In this document: positions 16,954 to 24,656 of the stretch, in pieces
Numbering within the stretch: the stretch's first letter is position 1
Layout of the letters: each line of letters opens with the position of its first letter
Assembly (NCBI GenBank): GCA_009924735.1
Contig: RFQZ01000021.1
Location: 1-43,351 of the forward strand
Direction of reading: 5' to 3'
DNA: 43,351 bases
DNA from: Flavobacteriia bacterium
GTDB lineage: Bacteria; Bacteroidota; Bacteroidia; Flavobacteriales_D; Crocinitomicaceae
Notes under the pieces: generated by a model
What the model was told of the DNA's origin: nothing
Seen by the model: the letters and a program-made list of their open reading frames with translations, nothing else
Databases searched by the model: none
Program-made: the position numbers and the translations under genes

Positions 16954-17062
16954 AGTCGTTGTGTTTGTTGTTTGTGAATCCTCTAACGAGTCTTATGAGT
17001 GTAAAGTTACAAAAATTGTTAACGTATTTTAGGGTCAGTAAAAAATTAATCCAAGATTAGCA

Positions 17063-18781
17063 ATGATTTTACATGGATTGAAATACAGGTTGTTACTCAT
17101 ATTCTTCGTGACTTTTGGCGTGTTTTTCAGCCAAAAAATTTCTTTGAATTATCAGTTTATTTACCCTGACCAAGCATTTAAAATCCCTTCCTATTTTTCC
17201 AAGAAAAAATCTTTAAGTGCACTGAGCTTCCTTCAAAATGAGAAGGAAAACGCCAAGATTTTACTGGCTAAAAAAGGGTACTATTCTGCGAAAATTGCCG
17301 ATTCACTGATCGATTCAACCCATCTTCTACTCAATGTCTATCTTGGAAAAAAGTACAGTGAAATTCGCGTGCGATTTTCCGATGAAATGCTGGATGCCAC
17401 CCCAATTCCTTGGAATCAATATGAAAACATTGGGGACATGATCGTTTTTAAAAATCCTACCGATTATGGTGACGTGCTTCAGCAAATTATGTCATTTTAT
17501 CAAAATCAAGGGTATCCCTTTTCCAGCTTGAAATACACGAATTTTTCCGTGGAAAGTGAGAGGGTCTCTCTCGAAGTGAAAATGGAGAAAGGACGCAAGA
17601 TGCTTTGGAAGGAAGCAACCATTAAAGGAGATTCTTTGCTCTCCATAAACGCAATGTATCAAATCCTAAATTTGAAAATTTCTTCCCCTTTCTCCGTGGC
17701 ACAATTCAACGACATCGATCGGAAATTACGCCAACTTAGCTTTGTCAATGTGCTTAAACCATCCGAAATGGTTTTTACCACCGAAGGTGTTTGCTTGTTC
17801 CTGTATTTGGAATCAAAAAAAACCAGCAGTTTTAATGGCGCGATTGGTTTTCAACCCAATCCCATATCACAAAAATTAGCGCTTACAGGAGAACTTCAAC
17901 TGAAACTCAACAACGCTTTTCGACGTGCCGAACAATTGGATTTTCATTGGCGAAGTGTACAACCCGCTACACAATCCCTGAATGCACGTTTTCTTTATCC
18001 ATATCTTTTTAAAACAATGCTAGGAACTGAAATGAAATTCTCCCTGTATAAACGAGATTCCACCTTTTTAGAATTGAAAACAAACCTATCCCTACAATAC
18101 ACTTTTTCAAATGGGATTACCACCAAGGCCTTGTATCAGTTCAACGCGAGTAACCGATTGAATGCAGCCGCAACCAGCAGTGCGTTTCCAAATACCAAAA
18201 GTTTTAAGAACAACATGTATGGTGTAGGGTTTTCTTACCGCAAAATTGACTACCTCCCCAATCCACGCAAAGGCATTGTGTTAACCTTAGATGCTTTGGT
18301 AGGACAGCGCACCGTTCCATCGGATTCCATCCCAAAGAACCTTACCTCAAGGTTGGCTTTTTCATCGGAACATTTTATCTCACTCCATAAACGGTGGGTT
18401 TTTCGCTCCCAACTCACTTTTGAAAGCTACATCGCCCCTGTAATTTATTCCAATGAATGTTATCGTTTCGGTGGACTGACTACTTTGCGCGGGTTTAACG
18501 AGGAGGGTTTCTTGGCAACGACCAAGGTTGTAAATCAATTTGAATTGCGGTATTTGTTAGATCAAAATTCCGGGGTCTTTATATTCTTTGACCAATCCTT
18601 TTATGAAAAACACACACAAGAAGGCTACCGCAAAGACTATCCCTATGGATTTGGGTTGGGCACCAACATCGGATCAAAGGTGGGTATCTTTTCCTTGGCC
18701 TATGCGCTTGGAAGTGAACAAAAGAATCCTTTCGACTTTCGCGCAGGAAAAATTCATTTTGGATATATTGCGTACTTTTAG
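17063..18781 (+). CDS. BamA/TamA-like outer-membrane protein (POTRA plus 16-strand-type barrel)
   Basis: The protein is 572 aa with a signal peptide (MILHGLKYRLLLIFFVTFGVFFSQ). The first roughly 230 mature residues have POTRA-like alternation, for example KKGYYSAKIADS, YQNQGYPFSSLKYTNF and LLSINAMYQILNLKISSPFS, suggesting three small POTRA repeats. The rest is a beta barrel with a conserved loop motif FGGLTTLRGFNEEG, the (V/L)RGF signature of Omp85 proteins, and ends in an aromatic residue (IHFGYIAYF). Members insert or secrete outer-membrane proteins or translocate surface lipoproteins. It is shorter than BamA and closer to TamA or two-partner-secretion size. It leads the glycosyltransferase/rdgB run, but a shared role is not evident. 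Confidence 0.8.
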   Translation: MILHGLKYRLLLIFFVTFGVFFSQKISLNYQFIYPDQAFKIPSYFSKKKSLSALSFLQNEKENAKILLAKKGYYSAKIADSLIDSTHLLLNVYLGKKYSEIRVRFSDEMLDATPIPWNQYENIGDMIVFKNPTDYGDVLQQIMSFYQNQGYPFSSLKYTNFSVESERVSLEVKMEKGRKMLWKEATIKGDSLLSINAMYQILNLKISSPFSVAQFNDIDRKLRQLSFVNVLKPSEMVFTTEGVCLFLYLESKKTSSFNGAIGFQPNPISQKLALTGELQLKLNNAFRRAEQLDFHWRSVQPATQSLNARFLYPYLFKTMLGTEMKFSLYKRDSTFLELKTNLSLQYTFSNGITTKALYQFNASNRLNAAATSSAFPNTKSFKNNMYGVGFSYRKIDYLPNPRKGIVLTLDALVGQRTVPSDSIPKNLTSRLAFSSEHFISLHKRWVFRSQLTFESYIAPVIYSNECYRFGGLTTLRGFNEEGFLATTKVVNQFELRYLLDQNSGVFIFFDQSFYEKHTQEGYRKDYPYGFGLGTNIGSKVGIFSLAYALGSEQKNPFDFRAGKIHFGYIAYF

Positions 18782-18786
18782 TTCAA

Positions 18787-19995
18787 ATGGAAAAAAGGCG
18801 GAAAGTATTGTACGTATCTTATGATGGACTTACCGACCCTTTGGGTCAATCCCAAATCTTACCCTATCTCTTGGGATTAGAAAAAAAAGGATATGATTTT
18901 ACCGTCTTGTCGTTTGAAAAAAAAGGCAGTTTCACGATCCTTGAAGGACGGATTTTAAGCCTTTTGAAGGACACAAACATTACGTGGATTCCAAAGTTTT
19001 ATACCAAAAAACCACCTGTCTTTTCCACCCTTTTTGACCTTTGGGTGATGTATTTGACCCTTCGTAAAATTGGGCCAAACCACGACATTCTGCATGCACG
19101 AAGCTACCTCCCGATGCTTGTCTTTCAAATCATTCAGAAAAACCAACACGTGCTTTTCGACATGCGAGGATTGTGGGCAGATGAACGCGTAGAAGGTAAA
19201 ATTTGGCCACAAAAAAAGGGGCTTTATCGCATGATCTATCGTTTTTTCTTGAAAAAAGAAAGTGATTTTATTGATTTTACCCATGGCATTGTTTCCTTGA
19301 GTCATGCTGGATTGAAAGCTTTGACGGAGCGGTACCCAACTAAAACCTTTCTTGAGAAAGCTACGGTGATACCTTGTTGTGTAAATACAACGTTGTTTAA
19401 ACTACTTGTTTCTTCTCCTTTGACAAAAGAGGCGTTGGGATTTCCTGCTACGGCAAAAATTCTGGTACACGTTGGATCCATTGGAACGTGGTATCGTTTT
19501 GACAGGGAGGTAGCGTTGTACATAGAAATGCATAAAAAGGACCCGAATTGGTATTTTTTGGTGCTGACCAAAGACCTTGAACAAGCGCGAAGAACCCTTT
19601 CGGAAATGGGAGTTGAATCACAAAAAATTAAAACATTGTCGGCACAGTATGCTGAAGTTCCCAGTTACCTTTCGTTGGCCGACCTGAGTGTCTTTTTCAT
19701 TGAACCCTCTTTTTCCAAACAAGCATCCTTTCCGGTTAAAATGGCAGAATCCATGGCAATGGGAGTGCCAATGGTTACGAATGAAGGCACAGGAGACGTG
19801 GCTGAAATCTTACGTGATTCGCATGCCGGGGTAGCCCTTCCTTCTCTATCAGATAAAGATTTGGAGCAATTCGATTTTTCAGTTTTACATTTCGACAGGG
19901 CAAAAATACAAGCCTATGCCCAAACCATGTTCAGTGTAGAAAGGGGTGTGGAAAAATATGACGAAATTTACAGGCGAATGAAAGAAATCCAGTGA
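18787..19995 (+). CDS. GT4-type glycosyltransferase
   Basis: The 402-aa protein has a GT-B fold pattern. The N-terminal acceptor domain opens with KVLYVSYDGLTDPLGQSQIL, typical of bacterial surface-polysaccharide glycosyltransferases. The C-terminal donor domain has the strand KILVHVGSIGTWYRFDREV and the conserved FPVKMAESMAMGVPMVTNEG, in which the Glu contacts the nucleotide-sugar. It is presumably a cytoplasmic, membrane-associated enzyme that adds a sugar to a cell-surface glycan. It starts five bases after the barrel gene stop and shares GTGA with the next glycosyltransferase, so the two act in one transcript. Donor and acceptor are unknown. Confidence 0.87.
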   Translation: MEKRRKVLYVSYDGLTDPLGQSQILPYLLGLEKKGYDFTVLSFEKKGSFTILEGRILSLLKDTNITWIPKFYTKKPPVFSTLFDLWVMYLTLRKIGPNHDILHARSYLPMLVFQIIQKNQHVLFDMRGLWADERVEGKIWPQKKGLYRMIYRFFLKKESDFIDFTHGIVSLSHAGLKALTERYPTKTFLEKATVIPCCVNTTLFKLLVSSPLTKEALGFPATAKILVHVGSIGTWYRFDREVALYIEMHKKDPNWYFLVLTKDLEQARRTLSEMGVESQKIKTLSAQYAEVPSYLSLADLSVFFIEPSFSKQASFPVKMAESMAMGVPMVTNEGTGDVAEILRDSHAGVALPSLSDKDLEQFDFSVLHFDRAKIQAYAQTMFSVERGVEKYDEIYRRMKEIQ

Positions 19996-21065
19996 AGCAA
20001 AAAATCGCAATTCTTTGTCCGTATCCTTTACAACAAGCACCTTCTCAAAGGTTTCGGTTTGAACAATACCTGGAATTTCTTTCGGAAAACAATTTGGAAA
20101 TTTCTGTATTTCCTTTTTTAAATCAAGGTGCCTGGGAAATTTTTTACCACCAAGGAAAACCTTTCCAAAAATCCATCGCCCTGATTTTAGGCATGTTCCG
20201 CAGGGGCTTCATGATGTTTAATTTGTTGTCCTTCCCCATCATTTTTATCCACCGAGAAGCAGCGCCAATGGGTCCTCCTGTGTTCGAATGGATCCTTTGC
20301 AAGGTTTTTAAAAAACAGGTGATTTACGATTTTGACGATGCCATTTGGCTTCCTAATTACAGCAAACAACATGAGAAATTTCACCGACTCAAGGCCTATT
20401 GGAAAATCAAACACATTGTTCGTTGGGCAAATACCGTGGTGGTTGGAAACTCCTTTTTAGCAGAGTATGCCCTTCGATTTAATCGGAATGTAACGATCAT
20501 TCCTACGACCATAGATTTGCGTTTTCATAGAAAACCTACCGCAATTTGCGAGAATCACCCATTGGTGATTGGTTGGACAGGGTCGCATACCACCATTAAT
20601 TATTTGTTGGAAATTGCAGATTCACTTGAAATTTTGGCATCACAACATCACTTTGTGTTTCGGGTTATTTCAAATTTACCCCCCGATTTCGATTTACCCA
20701 ATGTAGATTTTGTGAAGTGGAACCAAGCTACGGAAATGCAGGATTTGTCGAGTTTTGACATCGGTGTGATGCCTTTAACCGACGATGAATGGTCTAAAGG
20801 AAAATGTGGTTTTAAAGCCTTGCAATACATGTCCTTGGGAATTCCAACCGTTGCTTCAGATGTGGGGGTGAATGCCAACATCATCGAAGACGGGAAAAAT
20901 GGATTTTTAATCCATACAAAAGAAGATTGGGTGCTTAGACTCACTGAATTACTCACGAATCCAGCCTTGAGGTCGCGGTTGGGTAGTGCCTCCATGGACA
21001 CAGTAAAAATGGAATTCTCCATAGAAGCAAATCAACATAAATACCTTAAATTCTTTCAAAAATGA
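19992..21065 (+). CDS. GT4-type glycosyltransferase
   Basis: The 357-aa protein starts with GTG (19992), overlapping the previous stop as GTGA. The N-terminus KIAILCPYPLQQAPSQRFRF, the motif VIYDFDDAIWLP and the donor-site region KCGFKALQYMSLGIPTVASD identify a GT-B glycosyltransferase of the GT4 clan. VIGWTGSHTTINYL opens the second Rossmann domain. A paired pathway with the preceding enzyme is likely (consecutive sugar additions), but no polymerase, flippase or sugar-nucleotide genes are in the window. Its TGA overlaps the rdgB ATG (ATGA). Confidence 0.87.
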   Translation: MKQKIAILCPYPLQQAPSQRFRFEQYLEFLSENNLEISVFPFLNQGAWEIFYHQGKPFQKSIALILGMFRRGFMMFNLLSFPIIFIHREAAPMGPPVFEWILCKVFKKQVIYDFDDAIWLPNYSKQHEKFHRLKAYWKIKHIVRWANTVVVGNSFLAEYALRFNRNVTIIPTTIDLRFHRKPTAICENHPLVIGWTGSHTTINYLLEIADSLEILASQHHFVFRVISNLPPDFDLPNVDFVKWNQATEMQDLSSFDIGVMPLTDDEWSKGKCGFKALQYMSLGIPTVASDVGVNANIIEDGKNGFLIHTKEDWVLRLTELLTNPALRSRLGSASMDTVKMEFSIEANQHKYLKFFQK

Positions 21066-21646
21066 AATTGGTCTTTGCGTCAAGAAACGAAAACAAAACC
21101 GCTGAAATAAGGGCGATGTTGCCTAAAGACATTGAGTTGCTGAGTTTGAATGACGTACAATTTGAGGGTGACATCGACGAAACTGCGCTGACGTTTGTCG
21201 GAAATGCCAGGTTGAAATCCAGGGAAGTCTACGATTTTTGTAAGATGCCCTGCTTTTCCGATGATTCTGGATTGACAGTAGATGCCTTGAATGGCGAACC
21301 CGGAGTATTTTCAGCAAGGTATGCAGGTCCTGAAAAAGACGACAATGCAAATTGCGAGAAACTCTTAAGGGAATTGGATGGGGTTGCAAACCGGAGGGCA
21401 TCATTCTGCACGGCCATTGTCTTTGTGGATGGAGAAAAGGAACATGTATTTGAAGGAAGTGTGGAAGGCGAAATCAACCATGGCAGCAAAGGAAACTTAG
21501 GATTTGGGTATGATCCGCTTTTCGTTCCCTTAGGTTGGAATAAGACCTTTGCACAAGTCGATAAAGAAACCAAAAATACGGTCTCTCACCGAGCCAGGGC
21601 ATTTATGAAATTCTTGAATTATCTTCAAAATGTGGATAATTTTTAA
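21062..21646 (+). CDS. rdgB: RdgB/HAM1 non-canonical purine NTP pyrophosphatase
   Basis: This 194-aa enzyme hydrolyses ITP, dITP and XTP to monophosphates and so keeps deaminated purines out of nucleic acids. Diagnostic motifs are the N-terminal SRNENKTAEI (the T/SxNxxK phosphate loop), FSDDSGLTVDALNGEPGVFSARYAG in the active-site cleft (its acidic pair coordinates Mg), FGYDPLFVP, and SHRARA near the C-terminus. It is coupled by ATGA to the second glycosyltransferase. An 84-base gap with no clear hairpin follows before holA. Confidence 0.95.
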   Translation: MKLVFASRNENKTAEIRAMLPKDIELLSLNDVQFEGDIDETALTFVGNARLKSREVYDFCKMPCFSDDSGLTVDALNGEPGVFSARYAGPEKDDNANCEKLLRELDGVANRRASFCTAIVFVDGEKEHVFEGSVEGEINHGSKGNLGFGYDPLFVPLGWNKTFAQVDKETKNTVSHRARAFMKFLNYLQNVDNF

Positions 21647-21730
21647 ACCTTCGAAGCTACATTAAGCATCCGTTTTTGGGAGAATAAACTACTTTCGTAG
21701 GACAAGGTTCAAAGATGCAAATACGACAAA

Positions 21731-22729
21731 ATGGATTTTAGGGAAATACAAAAATCAATAAAGGAAAAGAATTTTTCGCCATTGTACATTCTGCATGGTG
21801 AGGAAGGTTATTTCATTGATGTTTTGGTCGATGCCTTTGAACAAAATGTATTGGATGAAAGCGAGAAAGATTTTAACCAGGACATCGTATATGGAAAAGA
21901 TGCAGAAGCAATCAGCTTGTTGAGTGCACTAAATTCCTATCCATTGATGGCTAGCAAACGCCTGGTGATCTTGAAGGAAGCTCAAAATTTCACGAACCTA
22001 GAAGCGCTTGAATCATATTTTGACAATCCCAGTCCAACGACCATTTTTGTCATTGCTTACAAGTACAAAAAACTAGATTCCCGTAAAAAATACGTAAAGT
22101 CCGCTTCTAAAAATGGGGTTGTATTCACTTCAGATAAGGTAAAAGAAGAAAGACTCGAAGAATGGATCATGTCCTACATGAAAAACAAAGGATACACCTT
22201 TGCTTCGAAAGTTCCTTCCATTCTTGCCAGTTCATTGGGAAATGATTTGTCCCGAATTGTCAACGAGTTAAATAAATTGGACATCGTATTGGAATCAGGC
22301 ACGCATGTCACTGAAGAGCACATAGAAAACAACATTGGGATTTCAAAGGAGTACAATATCTTTGAGATGAAAAATGCGGTCGCCAAGCGAGACTTAGCCA
22401 AAGCATTAAAAATTGCCTTGTATTTTGATTCCAATCCGAAAGCAGGAGACATCAATGCATTGATTCCCATCTTGTTTTCTTTCTTTTCCCAAATCATGCG
22501 GATTCATTTTGCGAAGAACAAATCAACGGCATCCATCGCAGCTGAAATGAAAATCCCTCCCTTCATTTTAACAAACCTCATGAAGGAGAAAAACAATTAC
22601 AACCCCAAAAAAATCGCTGAAAACATAGAAGTCCTATATCAATATGACCTGAAAGGAAAAGGTGTGGGAAGTACATCTGAAAACCGCGAGTTTCTTATGC
22701 GTGAAATGCTTTTACAAATCATCCTATAA
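21731..22729 (+). CDS. holA: DNA polymerase III subunit delta
   Basis: The 332-aa delta subunit is the wrench of the clamp loader and opens the beta clamp. The N-terminus FSPLYILHGEEGYFIDVLVDA is the degenerate AAA+ start typical of HolA, and the lid region (VKEERLEEWIMSYMKNKGYT) and the C-terminal collar helix (NREFLMREMLLQIIL) are recognisable. As usual, no intact Walker A is present. A weak promoter-like TACTTTCG lies upstream (21690-21697). It overlaps rsmE as TAATG. Confidence 0.93.
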   Translation: MDFREIQKSIKEKNFSPLYILHGEEGYFIDVLVDAFEQNVLDESEKDFNQDIVYGKDAEAISLLSALNSYPLMASKRLVILKEAQNFTNLEALESYFDNPSPTTIFVIAYKYKKLDSRKKYVKSASKNGVVFTSDKVKEERLEEWIMSYMKNKGYTFASKVPSILASSLGNDLSRIVNELNKLDIVLESGTHVTEEHIENNIGISKEYNIFEMKNAVAKRDLAKALKIALYFDSNPKAGDINALIPILFSFFSQIMRIHFAKNKSTASIAAEMKIPPFILTNLMKEKNNYNPKKIAENIEVLYQYDLKGKGVGSTSENREFLMREMLLQIIL

Positions 22730-23409
22730 TGGCACTTTTTTACGCAAATGATATTTTCCCTCATACCAAGGTATATACGCTGACAGAAGAGGAGTCAAAG
22801 CATTGCATCAAAGTATTGAGAAATAAAATTTCTGATCCCATTTCCTTGCTTGATGGCGTAGGTAATACCTATGAAGGAATCATCCTTAGCGACCACCCTA
22901 AAAAATGTACGATAGAAATTCATTCCTGTAGATTTGAGCCTTTGGAAAAAAGCATTCATTTGGTTTTGGCCCCCACTAAAAATTTGGATCGCATGGAATG
23001 GTTGGTGGAAAAAGGCACTGAATTGGGCTGTACCAGGTTTAGTTTTGTAACGACTGAACATTCTGAAAGAAGTCAATTAAAACTGGACAGGCTTGAAAAA
23101 ATCGCGATCGCGGCAATGAAACAATCAAAACGAGCGCACCTTCCAAAATTAGATGAGTTGATTCCGTTGCGCCAATTCATAGCTGATTTCCCAAAGGGAT
23201 GGGTTGCACACTGTGATACATCGCAAGAAAGAGGCGTGATAAATACTTCCGAGCACAATCGCATTCTCATCGGTCCGGAAGGAGATTTTTCTCCCTCAGA
23301 AATTGATTTTATCTGTAAAGCAGGTTACCTTCCTGTTACCTTGGGCACGGCACGCCTACGCACAGAAACCGCTGCCATAAGGGGTATTATAGCGCTTGAT
23401 TTGGCTTAA
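22729..23409 (+). CDS. rsmE: 16S rRNA (uracil-1498-N3)-methyltransferase
   Basis: RsmE methylates U1498 of 16S rRNA in the 30S subunit using SAM. The protein is 226 aa. It has an N-terminal PUA-like domain (EESKHCIKVLRNKISDPISLLDG) and a C-terminal SPOUT domain with the trefoil-knot motifs ILIGPEGDFSPSEI and LGTARLRTETAAI, both diagnostic. The middle segment LAPTKNLDRMEWLVEKGTEL is also typical. It is coupled to holA. Its TAA overlaps the stop of the convergent exonuclease gene in TTAA (23406-23409). Confidence 0.95.
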   Translation: MALFYANDIFPHTKVYTLTEEESKHCIKVLRNKISDPISLLDGVGNTYEGIILSDHPKKCTIEIHSCRFEPLEKSIHLVLAPTKNLDRMEWLVEKGTELGCTRFSFVTTEHSERSQLKLDRLEKIAIAAMKQSKRAHLPKLDELIPLRQFIADFPKGWVAHCDTSQERGVINTSEHNRILIGPEGDFSPSEIDFICKAGYLPVTLGTARLRTETAAIRGIIALDLA

Positions 23410-24125
23410 ACAATGGTGATGTTTTCCTCCGAAACCAAGGGTTCTAAACGCATCTTTAAAAACAACTGAATTAAGGCAATTACATCCTTTTCACAATAGA
23501 TTTTGATGCGTTCCAAATCATTATCCTCGTAGTAAACACGTGCTACATCAGCCCCAGAAATATCGTCCTTTGGCGTAGGAATGTTAAACACATGACACAA
23601 CAACGACAACGACGTGTAAGCTTTGTAGTCCCCAAATTTCCACAACTCCATGGTGTCTAAATGTTTGATCTCCCACGGTTTTTTTCCTACGATGTTTAGT
23701 GCCCTTGGCAAAGCAATGCCATTGATTAACATTCGTCTACAGATGTACGGGAAATCAAATTCCTTGGCGTTGTGACCACATAAAATGGCATTGTCATCAT
23801 TGTAACGGTCTTCTAATAGATGCTTAAATTGTTTCAATAGGGTTTCCTCATCGTCGTGAGCAAAGGACTTAATTCTCATCGTTCTTCCGGTAATTGATTC
23901 CTTCAGAATCCCAATGGATATACAAATGATTTTACCGAACTCAGATTGAATGCTTCCGCGTTCACCATAGACCGATTCTACGGATTTTGTATCGGAAATC
24001 ATGCTTCTGTTTTTTTGTGAAAAGAGAACCTTCGCAGTTTCATTCAATTCGTCGAAGTGATAATATTGTGGTACTGTTTCAATGTCCAAAAAGAGTATTT
24101 GTTCAAGGTATGTTTTATCGTTCAT
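23406..24125 (-). CDS. PF10108-type 3'-5' exonuclease (PolB-like exonuclease domain)
   Basis: This 239-aa stand-alone DEDD exonuclease has ExoI in LFLDIETVPQYYHF (Asp and Glu metal ligands), ExoII in GHNAKEFDFPYICRRM, and ExoIII around ERIKIYCEKDVIALIQLF (YxxxD form). The segment VGKKPWEIKHLDTMELWKFGD is typical of the family. The protein probably acts in DNA repair or proofreading, but its in vivo partner is unknown in this phylum. It is divergent from the methionine-sulfoxide reductase gene (51-base gap) and convergent with rsmE. Confidence 0.87.
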   Translation of the reverse strand: MNDKTYLEQILFLDIETVPQYYHFDELNETAKVLFSQKNRSMISDTKSVESVYGERGSIQSEFGKIICISIGILKESITGRTMRIKSFAHDDEETLLKQFKHLLEDRYNDDNAILCGHNAKEFDFPYICRRMLINGIALPRALNIVGKKPWEIKHLDTMELWKFGDYKAYTSLSLLCHVFNIPTPKDDISGADVARVYYEDNDLERIKIYCEKDVIALIQLFLKMRLEPLVSEENITIV

Positions 24126-24176
24126 GTGTTTGTTTTTTGAATTGCTATTTACGATTAATTATTGGATTTTTGTCGA

Positions 24177-24656
24177 ATGGAAATCAAAATTTCGCCCGAA
24201 CAAGGCGCAAAAAACGAGAAATACCAATTCATATTGCAGCATTTGCCAGCGTTGATTGGCTCTGAAACCGATGCGGTAGCCAACATGGCAAATTTGGTCG
24301 CTTTGCTTAAAGAATCTTTTGGTTTTTTTTGGGTGGGTTTTTACATCGTGAAGGACAACCAACTTGTGTTAGGTCCCTTCCAAGGTCCTGTAGCCTGCAC
24401 CCGAATTGCTTTCGGTAAAGGCGTATGTGGAGGTGCATGGGCACAAAAAAAGACGCTTGTCGTCGAAGACGTACATCAATTCCCTGGGCACATCGCATGC
24501 AGCGAACACTCGAAAAGCGAGGTTGTAGTGCCCGTATTTCGCAACGGTGAAGTTATTGCTGTGTTGGACATTGACAGCCAAGAATTTGCTACTTTTGACT
24601 CCGAGGATGCGGTGCATCTGGAAAAACTCATGGAATGGTTCGCGCCTTATATGTAA
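24177..24656 (+). CDS. msrC: Free methionine-(R)-sulfoxide reductase (GAF domain)
   Basis: The protein is 159 aa from ATG 24177; an in-frame TTG at 24162 adds only five residues and is less likely. A single GAF domain carries the catalytic cysteines Cys74 (PVACTR), Cys84 (KGVCGGAW) and Cys108 (HIACSEHSKSE). Their spacing of 10 and 24 residues matches the three cysteines of E. coli fRMsr. The enzyme reduces free Met-R-SO with thioredoxin and so protects against oxidative damage. The downstream lipoprotein gene starts inside its last 22 bases. Confidence 0.92.
   Translation: MEIKISPEQGAKNEKYQFILQHLPALIGSETDAVANMANLVALLKESFGFFWVGFYIVKDNQLVLGPFQGPVACTRIAFGKGVCGGAWAQKKTLVVEDVHQFPGHIACSEHSKSEVVVPVFRNGEVIAVLDIDSQEFATFDSEDAVHLEKLMEWFAPYM

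Noticed and set aside
16832..17032. 66-aa plus-strand frame after pyrF
   Set aside because: It is antisense to the minus-strand 48-aa lipoprotein whose signal peptide is far more convincing, and it has low-complexity Val/Phe composition with no start context.
21689..21700. CTAC-TTTC-GTAG dyad before holA as an operator or terminator
   Set aside because: Only a 4-bp stem, no T run. It also contains TACTTTCG, one mismatch from the -7 box, but 33 bases from the start; too weak to call.
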